From: Herminiimonas sp. KBW02
Lineage (GTDB): Bacteria > Pseudomonadota > Gammaproteobacteria > Burkholderiales > Burkholderiaceae_D
DNA: 64,000 bases
NCBI RefSeq assembly: GCF_003852535.1
Contig: NZ_QAJP01000010.1
Location: 62,001 to 126,000, forward strand
Direction of reading: 5' to 3'
Notes under the pieces: generated by a model
The model's database searches: none
Seen by the model: only the letters and a program-made list of their open reading frames with translations
What the model was told of the DNA's origin: nothing
Position numbers and translations under genes: made by a program
In this document: in pieces, positions 53,929 to 64,000 of the stretch
Layout: each line of letters begins with the position of its first letter
How positions within the stretch are numbered: position 1 is the first letter of the stretch

Positions 53929-55269
53929 ATGCAGAAGAAGATATACATCAAGACTTTCGGTTGCCAGATGAACGAGTACGACTCGGACAAAATGGTCGAC
54001 GTCCTCAACGCATCCGAAGGCTTGATCAAAACCGACACGCCGGAAGATGCCGATGTGATCCTGCTCAATACCTGTTCGGTACGGGAAAAAGCGCAAGAGA
54101 AAGTATTCTCCGACCTCGGTCGTCTGCGCGAACTGAAGATCAACAAACCTGACCTCGTGATCGGCGTTGGCGGCTGTGTCGCCTCGCAGGAAGGTGACGT
54201 CATCGTCAAACGTGCACCGTATGTCGATCTGGTGTTTGGCCCGCAAACCCTGCATCGGCTGCCGGAAATGCTGAAGCAGCGTCGCTCCACCGGGCGCTCG
54301 CAAGTCGATATCAGCTTCCCGGAAATCGAAAAGTTTGATCACATGCCGCCGGCCAAGGTGGAAGGCGCGACCGCTTTCGTTTCCATCATGGAAGGTTGCA
54401 GCAAATATTGCAGCTATTGCGTCGTGCCTTATACCCGCGGCGAAGAAGTCTCGCGTCGCTTCGACGACGTACTGGCTGAAGTCGCCGGACTCGAAGCACA
54501 AGGCGTTAAGGAAATCACGCTGCTCGGCCAAAACGTCAACGCCTATCGCGGTGAAATGGCAGATGGCGAAATCGCCGACTTCGCATTGCTGATCGAATAC
54601 ATCGCCGAGCTGGAAGGCATAGAACGGATACGCTACGTTACCAGCCATCCGAAAGAATTCACGCAACGCCTGATCGATACTTACGCCAAAGTGCCGAAAC
54701 TGGTGAACCACCTCTACCTGCCGGCACAGCACGGCTCGGATCGCATACTCGCGGCGATGAAGCGTGGCTATACTTCGCTCGAGTACAAATCCATCCTGCG
54801 TCGCCTGCGCGAAGTACGGCCGAATATTTCGATCTCGTCTGACTTCATCGTCGGCTTCCCCGGCGAAACCGATGCCGACTTTGAAGCGATGATGAAGCTG
54901 ATCACCGATATTGGTTACGACAATAGCTTTAGTTTCATCTTCAGCCCGCGTCCGGGTACACCGGCCGCCAATCTGGAAGATGACACACCACACGAGGTCA
55001 AACTAGAGCGCCTACAGCGCCTGCAAGCGGTGATCGATCAGAACACGCGTCGCTATAGCGATGAAATGGTCGGCACCGTGCAACGCATACTGGTCGAAGG
55101 CCCGTCGAAAAAAGACGCCAACGAACTGCAAGGCCGCACCGAAAACAACCGTGTCGTCAACTTTGCTGCAGGCGAGCATGGTGCGCGCCTGATCGGCCAG
55201 ATGATCGATGTCAATATTGTGCAATCCTTCGCCTATACTTTGCGTGGCGAAATCATCGTGAAGCAGTAA
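53929..55269 (+). CDS. miaB: tRNA-2-methylthio-N6-dimethylallyladenosine synthase MiaB
   Basis: A 446-residue radical-SAM methylthiotransferase that turns i6A37 into ms2i6A37. It starts [19 protein letters not shown] (N-terminal UPF0004 domain with Cys residues for the auxiliary cluster, also NTCSVRE and GGCVA), has the radical-SAM triad in [17 protein letters not shown] and a C-terminal TRAM domain (about 380-445). It completes the pathway begun by MiaA at 16.8 kb. It heads the block miaB-phoH-ybeY-corC-lnt. Confidence 0.95.
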   Translation: MQKKIYIKTFGCQMNEYDSDKMVDVLNASEGLIKTDTPEDADVILLNTCSVREKAQEKVFSDLGRLRELKINKPDLVIGVGGCVASQEGDVIVKRAPYVDLVFGPQTLHRLPEMLKQRRSTGRSQVDISFPEIEKFDHMPPAKVEGATAFVSIMEGCSKYCSYCVVPYTRGEEVSRRFDDVLAEVAGLEAQGVKEITLLGQNVNAYRGEMADGEIADFALLIEYIAELEGIERIRYVTSHPKEFTQRLIDTYAKVPKLVNHLYLPAQHGSDRILAAMKRGYTSLEYKSILRRLREVRPNISISSDFIVGFPGETDADFEAMMKLITDIGYDNSFSFIFSPRPGTPAANLEDDTPHEVKLERLQRLQAVIDQNTRRYSDEMVGTVQRILVEGPSKKDANELQGRTENNRVVNFAAGEHGARLIGQMIDVNIVQSFAYTLRGEIIVKQ

Positions 55270-55335
55270 AAAACATATCGTTAAGGTCACTTCCCTAACC
55301 CCTATCGCGCAAGCACTTACGCTACTAAGCCAAAA

Positions 55336-56409
55336 TTGAAAACAAAAACTGCCGTCCAACCACTGTATTTCGTCCCCGAGCCGCTGGATAACAAGCGCCT
55401 CGCGCATCTGTGCGGCCCTATGGATGAAAACCTGCGGCAGATTTCCGCTGCACTCGACGTCACCATCTTCCGGCGTGGCGAGAAGTTCATCGTCAGCGGC
55501 AGCAACGGTGCGCGTGCACTGGAAATACTGGAACAGTTTTATGAAGTGGCCGATAAAATCGTGCCGCTGGAAGAAGTGCAACTGGCATTGGTAGAACAAC
55601 GTGCAGCGCTGGCAGAGCCGGAACTGGTATTGCCGGCAGCAACCCACAAGCCATCGAAGAAAAAAGTCGTCGAGTCAGTCACCGATGCGCCGGTTTTAAA
55701 AACCCGCCGCCATGATTTGCGTGGCCGTACGCCGCATCAGATCCAGTACATCAAAGCCATCATGGAACACGACATCACCTTCGGTGTCGGTCCGGCCGGT
55801 ACCGGCAAAACTTATCTGGCAGTGGCCTGCGCGGTCGATGCGCTGGAACGTGATGCGGTCAAACGCATCGTGCTGACCCGCCCTGCGGTGGAAGCAGGTG
55901 AACGCCTCGGCTTCCTGCCCGGTGACCTGTCGCAAAAGATCGATCCTTACCTGCGCCCGCTATACGACGCACTGTACGACTTACTCGGCTTCGACCGTAC
56001 GCAAAAAATGTTCGAGAAGCAGGCGATAGAAATTGCACCGCTCGCCTATATGCGCGGCCGTACCCTGAACCACGCTTTCGTGATCCTGGATGAAGCACAA
56101 AACACCACGCCGGAACAAATGAAGATGTTCCTGACGCGTATAGGCTTCGGCAGCAAGGCCGTCGTTACCGGCGACATCACGCAGATCGATTTGCAACACA
56201 ATCAAAAAAGCGGTCTGGTAGAAGCCGTAGATGTACTGAAAGATGTACGCGGCCTCGCCTTCACCCGCTTCTCCAGCGCCGACGTGGTCCGCCACCCGCT
56301 GGTGGCACGCATAGTCGACGCTTATGACGAAGCAAACCAACTGGCCAAACCCGCTGCCAAGAAAACCGTAGCCACTAAAACCGCGACCAGACATGCTGCA
56401 AAAAAATAA
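55336..56409 (+). CDS. ybeZ: PhoH-like ATPase (YbeZ)
   Basis: A 357-residue protein of the PhoH family. A KH-like N-terminal region (to about 110) precedes the P-loop ATPase: [21 protein letters not shown] at about 150, [37 protein letters not shown] and TGDITQIDL. YbeZ works with YbeY in ribosome and RNA metabolism. The start is a TTG at 55336 since the family-typical opening [25 protein letters not shown] needs it and no ATG fits. It overlaps ybeY by 17 bases. Confidence 0.92.
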   Translation: MKTKTAVQPLYFVPEPLDNKRLAHLCGPMDENLRQISAALDVTIFRRGEKFIVSGSNGARALEILEQFYEVADKIVPLEEVQLALVEQRAALAEPELVLPAATHKPSKKKVVESVTDAPVLKTRRHDLRGRTPHQIQYIKAIMEHDITFGVGPAGTGKTYLAVACAVDALERDAVKRIVLTRPAVEAGERLGFLPGDLSQKIDPYLRPLYDALYDLLGFDRTQKMFEKQAIEIAPLAYMRGRTLNHAFVILDEAQNTTPEQMKMFLTRIGFGSKAVVTGDITQIDLQHNQKSGLVEAVDVLKDVRGLAFTRFSSADVVRHPLVARIVDAYDEANQLAKPAAKKTVATKTATRHAAKK

Positions 56410-56851
56410 GCTTTCCCTGTCCGTGCAATACCCGGACAAGCGCCTGCAAGACACCATCACCCGCCCCAAATTGCGCGCCTGGGTCAAGGCCGCCTTGCTG
56501 GCACCGGCGCAAATCACGCTGCGCTTCGTCGATGCAGAAGAAGGCAAGGTATTGAACCGCAATTACCGCGGCAAGGATTACGCCACCAATGTCCTGACCT
56601 TCGCCTACACCGAAGACGAAGATGCCGAAACCACGCAGGCCGACATCATCCTCTGTACCGACGTCTTGCAACTGGAAGCGGCTGAACAGGAAAAAAGCCT
56701 GGAAGAACATGCGGCCCATCTGGTGGTGCACGGCGTCCTGCATGCACAAGGTTACGACCACGAATCGGACGAAGAAGCAGAAGAAATGGAAGCGCTGGAA
56801 ATCGAAATTCTGGCCGACCTGGGTTACCGTAATCCCTACATCAACCTTTGA
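56393..56851 (+). CDS. ybeY: Endoribonuclease YbeY (rRNA maturation)
   Basis: A 152-residue zinc enzyme needed for 16S rRNA 3' end maturation and 70S quality control. The metal motif [11 protein letters not shown] (about 114-124) and the preceding [17 protein letters not shown] are diagnostic. Its ATG lies within the end of ybeZ, so the pair is translationally coupled. Confidence 0.95.
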   Translation: MLQKNKLSLSVQYPDKRLQDTITRPKLRAWVKAALLAPAQITLRFVDAEEGKVLNRNYRGKDYATNVLTFAYTEDEDAETTQADIILCTDVLQLEAAEQEKSLEEHAAHLVVHGVLHAQGYDHESDEEAEEMEALEIEILADLGYRNPYINL

Positions 56852-56976
56852 TTTCTTGGTCTTGCGCGTAGGCAAGCACCCGCTTCCACGCGCCTTGCCG
56901 TGCTTTTTTGGTGGTGCGCGGCATTTGTTGTATCCTAATATCTATCGCAACTACCCCCGCAACGGCTTTTCGCCAT

Positions 56977-57867
56977 ATGCAAGACATTCCCACTAGCGGC
57001 AAATCCGGCGATGCCAAACCGCATCGATCGCTGATTGAACGCCTGACCGCACTGATCGCCCCAGAACCCGAAAGTCGCTCCGAGTTACTGACCATCTTGC
57101 ACGACGCGCATGAGCGCAACCTGATCGATGCAGATGCCCTCGCAATGATAGAAGGCGTGTTTCAAGTGTCAGAATTGTCAGCCCGCGACATCATGGTGCC
57201 GCGCGCGCAGATGGATGTAGTCGATATCACCAAACCAATAGAAGAATGGCTGCCGATGGTACTGAGCACCGCCCACTCGCGCTTTCCGGCGGTGGACGGC
57301 GAGCGTGACAAGGTCGTCGGCATCCTGATGGCCAAGGATTTGCTGCGCTACTACGCAGAAGAATCCTTCGACATACGGCGCATGCTGCGCACCGCAGTGT
57401 TCATCCCCGAATCCAAACGCCTGAATGTCTTGCTGAGTGATTTTCGCGCCAAGCACAATCACATGGCGATCGTGGTCGACGAGTACGGCGGCGTCGCCGG
57501 CCTGATCACGATTGAAGACGTGCTGGAACAAATCGTCGGCGATATCGAAGACGAATACGACTTCGACGATGATGAAGACAATATATTGCCGATCAAGGCA
57601 GGCGAACATGGCCCGCGCTGGCGCGTCAAGGCACTGACAGAAATCGCACAATTCAACGAAGAGCTCGGCACATTCTTGTCCAACCCGGATGTCGACACCA
57701 TAGGCGGCTACATCGCCGATCATCTGGCACGCATGCCGCATAAGGGTGAAGTACTGGACATCGATGGTTTGCGCTTTGAAATCCTGCGTGCCGATGCACG
57801 CCATATCCATGTCGTGCTGGTGGAGAAATTACCACCGGCCCCTAGCGAGGATGCTCTTGATAGCTAA
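56977..57867 (+). CDS. corC: CorC/HlyC-family CBS-domain protein
   Basis: A 296-residue soluble protein with two CBS domains (about 65-185: VPRAQMDVVDITKPIEEWLP, and DEYGGVAGLITIEDVLEQIVGDIEDEYD) and a C-terminal transporter-associated domain. E. coli CorC affects magnesium and cobalt efflux; it acts with membrane CNNM-type proteins. The ATG at 56977 was chosen from family length; earlier in-frame codons add unlikely Cys-rich sequence. It is followed by lnt, as in many gamma- and betaproteobacteria. Confidence 0.92.
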   Translation: MQDIPTSGKSGDAKPHRSLIERLTALIAPEPESRSELLTILHDAHERNLIDADALAMIEGVFQVSELSARDIMVPRAQMDVVDITKPIEEWLPMVLSTAHSRFPAVDGERDKVVGILMAKDLLRYYAEESFDIRRMLRTAVFIPESKRLNVLLSDFRAKHNHMAIVVDEYGGVAGLITIEDVLEQIVGDIEDEYDFDDDEDNILPIKAGEHGPRWRVKALTEIAQFNEELGTFLSNPDVDTIGGYIADHLARMPHKGEVLDIDGLRFEILRADARHIHVVLVEKLPPAPSEDALDS

Positions 57868-57912
57868 TCCGGCATCGCATCGCGCCCGCATTACGCCGCA
57901 GCGCCAACGCGT

Positions 57913-59463
57913 GTGGCGCAATTGACTACCTTCCGCTTTAGCCCGACCCAGGCCGCCATCGCCGCACTGTTTGCAGGTGCGTGCAATGTATTTGCCTTCG
58001 CCCCTTTCGGTTACTGGCCGATACAAATCCTGGCACTGGCGCTGCTGTTCCATTTGTTGCTGCAGGCAGCATCCGTCAAAGCAGGTGTACTGCTAGGCTG
58101 GCTGTATGGCTTCGGCTGGTCAGTCGTCTGCGTCTACTGGCTGTTCATCAGCATGCATCAGTACGGCGGCATGCCGGCTCCGCTCGCAGCCCTGGCAGTC
58201 GCCTTGCTGGCGCTCTTGCTCGGGGCCTTCCCGGCATTGGCAACCGGACTGGCGACGCGTTTCGGGCGTAATCGCCTGGTTCCTCCCTGGATCATGCTCT
58301 TGCTGGTATTGCCAGCGTTATGGATGTTTTCCGAATGGCTGCGCGGCTGGGTGTTTACCGGCTTTCCGTGGGCGATTTCCGGCTATGCACACACTGCCAG
58401 CCCGCTGACCGGTTACGCACCGCTGATAGGCGTATACGGACTGGGCTGGCTGGTCGCCGTGCTGGCCGCTTGCCTGGTAATGCTGCCGACCAAAAAAAGC
58501 GCAGGCGCTCTCTTTATCGCGATTCTGGCACTTGGTCTGGCTCTGAAATCCGTCAATTGGACCAGTCCTAACGGGCAACCTGTCTCTGTGCGACTGCTGC
58601 AAGGCAATGTGCCGCAAGAGATTAAATTCGATGCGGAACAGATCAACGCGACGCTGACCCTGTACGAAGATTTAATTCGCGCCGCCCCGGCCGACCTGAT
58701 CGCTACTCCGGAAACCGCGCTGCCGCTGCTGGCGCACCAACTGCCAACCGATTACTTGCCGCGCCTGGCGGAATTCGCCACCGCCTCGAATAGCCACCTG
58801 GCGATAGGCATCCCCATCAGCGACGGCCCGCAACAGTATGCCAACAGCGTTATCGGCATCGCGCCGACACCTGCAAATGGCAGCACGCCCAAGCTGTATC
58901 GCTACGACAAACACCATCTGGTGCCCTTCGGTGAATTTATTCCGTTCGGCTTCCGCTGGTTTGTCGACATGATGAATATTCCGCTCGGCGACTTTAGCCG
59001 CGGCGATGCCTTGCAAAGGCCGTTTTCAGTCAAGGATCAATGGGTGTTGCCAAACATTTGCTACGAGGATTTGTTTGGCGAAGAAATTGCCGGCCAATTG
59101 CGCGCCAGTGATGCCGCCGGTAGCCCGGTAGCGACATTGCTGCTGAATGTTTCGAATATCGCCTGGTTCGGCGATTCCATCGCCTTGCCGCAACACTTGC
59201 AAATCTCGCAAATGCGCGCGCTGGAGACCGGTCGCCCGATGCTGCGCTCCACCAATACCGGCGCGACCGCCATCATTGCGCCCGACGGCAAAGTGCTGGC
59301 GCAGATGAAACCGTTTGAGCGCGGGGTACTGACCGCCTCCGTCCAGGGCTATCGTGGCATTACCCCGTATGTCACAGTCGGCAACGCTTTCATCGTCCTG
59401 CTGGCCCTGGCCCTGCTGCTGACGGCCTGGTATCTTGCGCGCAGAACCCCTAGTAGCCGCTAA
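57913..59463 (+). CDS. lnt: Apolipoprotein N-acyltransferase Lnt
   Basis: A 516-residue inner-membrane enzyme that adds the third acyl chain to the N-terminal Cys of lipoproteins. About six N-terminal helices (to about 215) precede a nitrilase-like periplasmic domain with the catalytic Glu in TPETALPL, Lys in the KHHLVPFGEF region and Cys in NICYEDLFGEE, and a last helix near 490-508. Start is a GTG at 57913 (no ATG is suitable), 45 bases behind corC. Confidence 0.93.
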   Translation: MAQLTTFRFSPTQAAIAALFAGACNVFAFAPFGYWPIQILALALLFHLLLQAASVKAGVLLGWLYGFGWSVVCVYWLFISMHQYGGMPAPLAALAVALLALLLGAFPALATGLATRFGRNRLVPPWIMLLLVLPALWMFSEWLRGWVFTGFPWAISGYAHTASPLTGYAPLIGVYGLGWLVAVLAACLVMLPTKKSAGALFIAILALGLALKSVNWTSPNGQPVSVRLLQGNVPQEIKFDAEQINATLTLYEDLIRAAPADLIATPETALPLLAHQLPTDYLPRLAEFATASNSHLAIGIPISDGPQQYANSVIGIAPTPANGSTPKLYRYDKHHLVPFGEFIPFGFRWFVDMMNIPLGDFSRGDALQRPFSVKDQWVLPNICYEDLFGEEIAGQLRASDAAGSPVATLLLNVSNIAWFGDSIALPQHLQISQMRALETGRPMLRSTNTGATAIIAPDGKVLAQMKPFERGVLTASVQGYRGITPYVTVGNAFIVLLALALLLTAWYLARRTPSSR

Positions 59464-59534
59464 AACCCGGTAAAATCTAGGGTTTTGGCAACTCTGCCCT
59501 CGCCCGCCCCGGGTGATGCAAAAATTCAAACAAA

Positions 59535-60452
59535 ATGCTCACATTTCAACAAATTATTCTGACGCTCCAGAAGTACTGGGACGCCCAAGGCTGCGCACTG
59601 CTACAACCATACGATATGGAAGTCGGCGCCGGCACTTCTCACACCGCTACTTTCCTGCGGGCAATCGGGCCGGAACCATGGCGCGCTGCCTATGTGCAGC
59701 CTTCGCGCCGCCCGAAAGACGGTCGCTACGGTGAAAACCCGAACCGCCTGCAGCACTACTACCAATACCAGGTTGTATTGAAACCGGCACCGGACAATAT
59801 TCTCGAACTCTACCTGGGCTCACTCGAAGCACTGGGCTTTGACCTGAAAGCCAACGATATCCGCTTTGTCGAAGACGACTGGGAAAATCCGACGCTGGGT
59901 GCCTGGGGACTGGGCTGGGAAGTCTGGCTGAACGGCATGGAAGTCACCCAATTCACTTACTTCCAGCAAGTCGGCGGCATCAACTGCAAACCGATTACAG
60001 GTGAAATCACTTACGGCCTGGAACGTCTCGCCATGTATTTGCAAGGCGTCGACAATGTGTACGACTTGCGCTGGACCGACAAGCTGTCCTACGGCGACGT
60101 CTACAAGCAAAATGAAATCGAGCAATCGACCTACAACTTCGAACACAGCGATGCCGACTTCCTGTTCACCGCTTTCGGTGCGCATGAAAAACAGGCACTC
60201 AACCTGATCGACAACAAACTGGCCTTGCCAGCGTATGAGCAAGTATTGAAAGCCGCACATACCTTCAACCTGCTGGATGCACGCGGCGCCATTTCGGTCA
60301 CCGAACGCGCTGCTTATATCGGTCGCATCCGTAACCTCGCACGCAGCGTTGCGCGCAGTTACCTGGATAGCCGCGCACGCCTCGGCTTCCCTATGGCAAA
60401 ACCAGAACATGCCGCCGAAGTGCTGGCCCAGATTGAGAAGGAAGCGGCATAA
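59535..60452 (+). CDS. glyQ: Glycyl-tRNA synthetase alpha chain
   Basis: A 305-residue catalytic subunit of the heterotetrameric bacterial GlyRS. It begins [44 protein letters not shown] and carries the class II aminoacylation core ([30 protein letters not shown]). The glyS start is three bases away. It forms the adenylate and charges tRNA-Gly together with the beta chain. Confidence 0.96.
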   Translation: MLTFQQIILTLQKYWDAQGCALLQPYDMEVGAGTSHTATFLRAIGPEPWRAAYVQPSRRPKDGRYGENPNRLQHYYQYQVVLKPAPDNILELYLGSLEALGFDLKANDIRFVEDDWENPTLGAWGLGWEVWLNGMEVTQFTYFQQVGGINCKPITGEITYGLERLAMYLQGVDNVYDLRWTDKLSYGDVYKQNEIEQSTYNFEHSDADFLFTAFGAHEKQALNLIDNKLALPAYEQVLKAAHTFNLLDARGAISVTERAAYIGRIRNLARSVARSYLDSRARLGFPMAKPEHAAEVLAQIEKEAA

Positions 60453-60454
60453 GT

Positions 60455-62557
60455 ATGAGCACCCAAAATTTACTCCTCGAACTCTTCGTCGAAGAATTGC
60501 CGCCTAAGGTGCTGAAGAAAATCGGTGCCGCATTTGCAGAAACCCTGCAGACTTCGCTGCAAGCACAAGGCTTGTTGTCTGCCGATAGCGTACTGACCGC
60601 GTTTGCCTCGCCACGTCGTCTCGGCGTACACCTGACACAGGTGCTGGAACAAGCCGACGACAAGGCCGTCATGCAAAAACTGATGCCGGCCGCGGTCGGA
60701 CTCGGCGCTGATGGCAAAGCCACACCGGCCTTGCTGAAAAAACTGGCGGCGCTCGGCGCGGATGAATCCGCAGTCGCTAGCCTGAAACGCGAATCGGATG
60801 GCAAAGCAGAGGTGCTGTATTTCAACAGCACCATCACCGGTGTCATGTTAAGCGATGGTTTGCAAAAAGCATTGGAAGAAACACTGAGCAAGCTGCCGAT
60901 TCCAAAAGTCATGGCTTACCAATTGGCCGATGGCTGGGAAACCGTCAACTTCGTACGCCCGGCGCACGGTCTGGTCGCGATGTACGGCGCAGATGTACTG
61001 CCTATCTCGGTGCTGGGCTTGCGCGCTGGCTGCACGACGCATGGTCACCGCTTCGAGGCAGGTATCGATCCGGTCTACATACGCGATGCGGATACCTATG
61101 CGACGCAAATCGCGACCGAAGGTGCGGTCATCGCCAGCTTCGCAGAACGTCGTGCAGAAATCGTGCGTCAGCTCGCAGCAGCCGCTGCGGAAGCCGGCAG
61201 CAATCTGACGCCGATCGAAGATGAAGCCTTGCTGGATGAAGTCACCGGTCTGGTAGAACGTCCGAACGTATTGATAGGTCAGTTTGAAGAAGCCTTCCTC
61301 GAAGTACCGCAGGAATGCCTGATCCTGACCATGAAGGCGAATCAAAAGTACTTCCCGCTGCTCGATAGCAAAGGCAATCTGAGCAATAAATTCCTGATCG
61401 TCTCCAACATTCGTCCAGCCGACGCCAGCACCGTTATTGGTGGTAACGAACGCGTGGTACGTCCACGTCTGGCGGATGCGAAATTTTTCTTTGACCAGGA
61501 TCGCAAGAAGACACTGGCGTCGCGTGTCGCTGGTCTGGATAAAGTCGTTTATCACAACAAGCTGGGCACCCAAGGCGAACGTATCGCCCGCGTGCGTGCC
61601 ATCGCACAAGCAATCGCTGGCAAGCTCGGCGTCGATGCCCAGCAAGCCGATACCGCCGCGCAATTGGCCAAGGCGGACTTGCTGACCGATATGGTTGGTG
61701 AGTTCCCTGAACTGCAAGGCATCATGGGGCGCTACTATGCGCTGCATGACGGCTTGCCTGCAACCGTTGCCGACGCCATTGAAGACCACTACAAACCACG
61801 TTTTGCCGGGGATGAATTGCCGCGCAATCCGGTCGGCATCGTGGTCGCACTGGCAGATAAACTGGAAACCCTGGTGGGCCTGTTCAGCATCGGACAAGTG
61901 CCGACCGGCGATAAGGATCCGTTTGCGTTGCGTCGCCATGCACTCGGCATCATCCGCATGCTGATCGAAAGCAAGCTGGACATCGGCATCGACGACCTGA
62001 TCGCCGCCGCGGAAAAACCATTCAATGGTTTGAGCGCAGAACATCGCAGCGCCTTGCTGACCTTTATTTTTGATCGTCTCGCGAATGCCTTGCGTGAACA
62101 GGGCTATAGCGCACAGGAAATCGATGCGGTACTGGCACTGCAACCACAGCGCCTGGCCGACGTCGCTGATCGTCTCGCTGCAGTACGCGCCTTTGCTGCC
62201 TTGCCGGAAGCGGCCAGCCTGGCAGCAGCGAACAAACGTGTAGGTAATATTCTCAAAAAGGTAGAAGGCACGGTCGCGGCGCAAGTCGATACCGCCTTGC
62301 TGAAAGAGCCTGCAGAGGTTGCACTCAACCAGACCCTGGCTAGCGTCAAACCGCAAGCTGAAGCTGCCTTTGCACGCGGTGACTATACTGCCTCGCTGCA
62401 GGCACTGGCCGCGCTGAAAAATCCGGTCGATGCCTTCTTCGATGGCGTGATGGTGAATGCAGAAGATGTCGCACTGCGTAATAATCGCCAGGGCTTGCTC
62501 GCAACCCTGCATCAGGCGATGAACCAGGTTGCGGATATTTCCAAACTGGCTGCCTGA
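60455..62557 (+). CDS. glyS: Glycyl-tRNA synthetase beta chain
   Basis: A 700-residue tRNA-binding subunit starting MSTQNLLLELFVEELPPKVLKKIGAAF, typical of GlyS. The HD-like domain (near 400-560, ITMKANQKYFPLLD and later DHYKPRFAGDELP) and a C-terminal anticodon-binding domain are visible. It is cotranscribed with glyQ and ends 80 bases before gmhB. Confidence 0.95.
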   Translation: MSTQNLLLELFVEELPPKVLKKIGAAFAETLQTSLQAQGLLSADSVLTAFASPRRLGVHLTQVLEQADDKAVMQKLMPAAVGLGADGKATPALLKKLAALGADESAVASLKRESDGKAEVLYFNSTITGVMLSDGLQKALEETLSKLPIPKVMAYQLADGWETVNFVRPAHGLVAMYGADVLPISVLGLRAGCTTHGHRFEAGIDPVYIRDADTYATQIATEGAVIASFAERRAEIVRQLAAAAAEAGSNLTPIEDEALLDEVTGLVERPNVLIGQFEEAFLEVPQECLILTMKANQKYFPLLDSKGNLSNKFLIVSNIRPADASTVIGGNERVVRPRLADAKFFFDQDRKKTLASRVAGLDKVVYHNKLGTQGERIARVRAIAQAIAGKLGVDAQQADTAAQLAKADLLTDMVGEFPELQGIMGRYYALHDGLPATVADAIEDHYKPRFAGDELPRNPVGIVVALADKLETLVGLFSIGQVPTGDKDPFALRRHALGIIRMLIESKLDIGIDDLIAAAEKPFNGLSAEHRSALLTFIFDRLANALREQGYSAQEIDAVLALQPQRLADVADRLAAVRAFAALPEAASLAAANKRVGNILKKVEGTVAAQVDTALLKEPAEVALNQTLASVKPQAEAAFARGDYTASLQALAALKNPVDAFFDGVMVNAEDVALRNNRQGLLATLHQAMNQVADISKLAA

Positions 62558-62637
62558 TTGAAACAACTTGCCCGCCCCGCTGAAGTGCCGCATCGTATCG
62601 GAGGCGCGGCATGCCAGCCACTTTGAAAGGTGATCCG

Positions 62638-63195
62638 ATGAAACTGGTTATCCTCGATCGTGATGGTGTCATCAATCAGGACTCGGACACCTTTATCAAA
62701 ACACCGGATGAATGGATACCCATCCCCGGTTCACTGGAAGCAATAGCACGCCTGAATCAGGCCGACTATCGTGTCGTGGTTGCCACCAACCAGGCGGGCA
62801 TTGCACGCGGCATGTTCAATATCATGGCGCTGAATGCCATCCATCAGAAAATGCATTCGGCGGCACAATCGGTCGGCGCTGAAATCGATGCGGTGTTCTT
62901 TTGTCCGCATGCACAGGACGACAACTGCGATTGCCGCAAGCCGAAACCTGGCATGTTGCACACGATAGCCAAACGTTACGACGTCAGCCTGAAAGGCTTA
63001 CCCCTCATCGGCGATTCCTTGCGCGATTTGCAGGCAGGCTTTGTTGTCGGTTGCGCACCTTATCTGGTGCTGACCGGCAAAGGCGAGAAAACCCGTGAAA
63101 AAGGTGGCTTGCCACCTGGCACTACCAATTATCCGAACCTCGCAGCCGTGGTCGATCACTTGCTGAAAGCGCCTGCGCTGAGTTACGCCGTTTAA
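62638..63195 (+). CDS. gmhB: D-glycero-beta-D-manno-heptose-1,7-bisphosphate 7-phosphatase
   Basis: A 185-residue HAD phosphatase of LPS heptose synthesis. The nucleophile and acid/base Asp pair are in ILDRDGVIN at the N-terminus, TNQAG is motif II, and the zinc loop CPHAQDDNCDCRKPKPGM (about 90-107) marks GmhB. Two starts are possible: ATG 62638 after AAAGG, which gives the family-like start MKLVILDRDG, or ATG 62611, preceded by a stronger GGAGG, which adds nine residues. Confidence 0.92.
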   Translation: MKLVILDRDGVINQDSDTFIKTPDEWIPIPGSLEAIARLNQADYRVVVATNQAGIARGMFNIMALNAIHQKMHSAAQSVGAEIDAVFFCPHAQDDNCDCRKPKPGMLHTIAKRYDVSLKGLPLIGDSLRDLQAGFVVGCAPYLVLTGKGEKTREKGGLPPGTTNYPNLAAVVDHLLKAPALSYAV

Positions 63196-63226
63196 ATTAT
63201 TGTTGTTATAAAAATCTGGAGACTTG

Positions 63227-63994
63227 ATGTCACGCGCTATTTTGTTTTTGCGTTCCCTGTTGTTTGCACTGATCATGCTGGTCGCAACGCTGATCTGGGC
63301 CCCGGTCTGCTTCCTGGCTGCGCCCTTATCGTATAACCAGCGCTATTACATTACTTCGCGCTGGAATGTGTTCATCATCTGGCTGGCTAAAGTACTCTGC
63401 GGCATCCGCTACGAAATCAAGGGCATGGAAAACTTGCCGGATCAACCCGTCATTTTGCTGTCCAAACATCAATCCGCATGGGAAACGATTTTCCTGTTGT
63501 GCAATATGTCGCGCCCGCTGGTGTTCGTTTTCAAAAAAGAACTTCTTTACGTTCCTTTCTTCGGCTGGGCGCTCGGCTTGCTGCGCATGATTCCTATCGA
63601 CCGCAATAACGGCAAGGATGCTTTTGCACAAGTTGTGGTGCAAGGACACAAACGCCTGGCCGACGGCCAATGGATCATCATGTTTCCGGAAGGCACCCGC
63701 ATCCCGGTCGGCGAGCGTGGTCGCTACAAAGGAGGCGGAGCCCGTCTGGCAGTGGAAACCAATACGGTCGTCGTGCCTATCGCACTGAATCCGGGTCATT
63801 GCTGGCCGAAGAATTCTTTCATTAAAAAGCCTGGCCTAGTGACCGTTTCCATCGGCAAGCCTATGTCGCCGGAAGGATTAAGCGCGGTCGATTTAATGCA
63901 GCAAGTCGAAAATTGGATAGAATCTGAAATGCGGGTGATTTCGCCTGCCGACTACCCTGCTACCAATACGCAAAAAACTACATCCACACAATAA
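63227..63994 (+). CDS. plsC: 1-acyl-sn-glycerol-3-phosphate acyltransferase (PlsC family)
   Basis: A 255-residue membrane-bound acyltransferase that makes phosphatidic acid or acylates related lysolipids. A helix at about 5-30 is followed by the acyltransferase box with HQSAWE (H-x4-E variant of the usual H-x4-D), PIDRNNGKDAF and FPEGTRIPVGERG. ATG at 63227 has GGAG six bases upstream; a TTG directly before it is less likely. It follows gmhB by 31 bases, the common gmhB-plsC order in betaproteobacteria. Confidence 0.9.
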   Translation: MSRAILFLRSLLFALIMLVATLIWAPVCFLAAPLSYNQRYYITSRWNVFIIWLAKVLCGIRYEIKGMENLPDQPVILLSKHQSAWETIFLLCNMSRPLVFVFKKELLYVPFFGWALGLLRMIPIDRNNGKDAFAQVVVQGHKRLADGQWIIMFPEGTRIPVGERGRYKGGGARLAVETNTVVVPIALNPGHCWPKNSFIKKPGLVTVSIGKPMSPEGLSAVDLMQQVENWIESEMRVISPADYPATNTQKTTSTQ

Positions 63995-64000
63995 CGGCCC

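Noticed and set aside
53767-54993. Minus-strand open frame of 408 codons opposite miaB
   Set aside because: Antisense to miaB, whose radical-SAM motifs are intact.
60848-62593. Minus-strand open frame of 581 codons opposite glyS
   Set aside because: Antisense to a complete glycyl-tRNA synthetase beta chain; Cys/His/Gln-rich sequence, no ribosome site, no family features.

Overview
The window looks like a chromosomal segment of a betaproteobacterium of the Oxalobacteraceae type (Herminiimonas/Janthinobacterium-like). This rests on gene content and protein style (Bug/TctC receptors, AMIN-amidase AmiC, MutL with a DMHA motif, housekeeping order miaB-phoH-ybeY-corC-lnt-glyQ-glyS-gmhB-plsC), not on a database match. 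No CRISPR array, rRNA operon, insertion sequence or phage module was seen. One tRNA gene is present, an elongator tRNA-Met(CAU).

Layout. 1-3.1 kb: the edge of a YbaK-like deacylase, an EEP-family hydrolase, a small Lys-rich protein, xerD and ogt. 3.1-6.8 kb: a tctCBA tripartite tricarboxylate transporter on the minus strand, followed by two related hairpin-ended elements that look like small RNAs. 7.2-12.2 kb: an orphan DctP-type binding protein divergent from a DctB/DctR-like two-component system, then an AEC transporter. 12.4-17.9 kb: tsaE-amiC, dedA, mutL-miaA and tRNA-Met. 18-28.3 kb: an accessory island with a 2502-residue CdiA/FHA-like TpsA exoprotein with a variable C-terminal (putative toxin) domain, an overlapping candidate immunity gene, two AT-richer small genes and a decayed relic made of pieces of tpsA and of its upstream neighbour. 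28.5-29.4 kb: a MarR regulator and a membrane protein. 29.4-42.3 kb: a complete sulfur-oxidation island (soxCD, pseudoazurin, soxYZAXB, rhodanese, two thioredoxin-like proteins, BigR-like repressor with a YeeE/YedE pair, soxR, dsrE-like, soxH, DUF302 lipoprotein). 42.4-52.6 kb: a second tctCBA, a D-threonine/hydroxyaspartate aldolase-like enzyme, a GntR regulator, a serine/aspartate-glyoxylate aminotransferase and a D-2-hydroxyglutarate-dehydrogenase-like flavoprotein. 52.8-64 kb: an FNR-box-preceded universal stress protein and a block of housekeeping genes for tRNA modification, ribosome maturation, envelope lipids and glycyl-tRNA synthetase.

How the parts work together. In the Sox island thiosulfate would be bound to SoxY, oxidised by SoxAX, hydrolysed by SoxB and further oxidised by SoxCD, with pseudoazurin a likely electron carrier. 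Two ArsR-type repressors appear to read sulfur status: a SoxR-like protein with a conserved TATATA-rich box upstream of both soxC and soxH, and a BigR/SqrR-like persulfide sensor with a perfect AT-rich palindrome in front of its own sulfur-transport operon. In the glyoxylate-type island the same ATNTTG-N4-CAATAT-like site occurs at three promoters, which ties aldolase, transporter, GntR regulator and aminotransferase into one regulon. The most notable unexplained items are the paired sRNA-like elements near 3.2-3.6 kb, the CDI-like locus with its chimeric relic, and the 11-bp tandem repeats upstream of tpsA.
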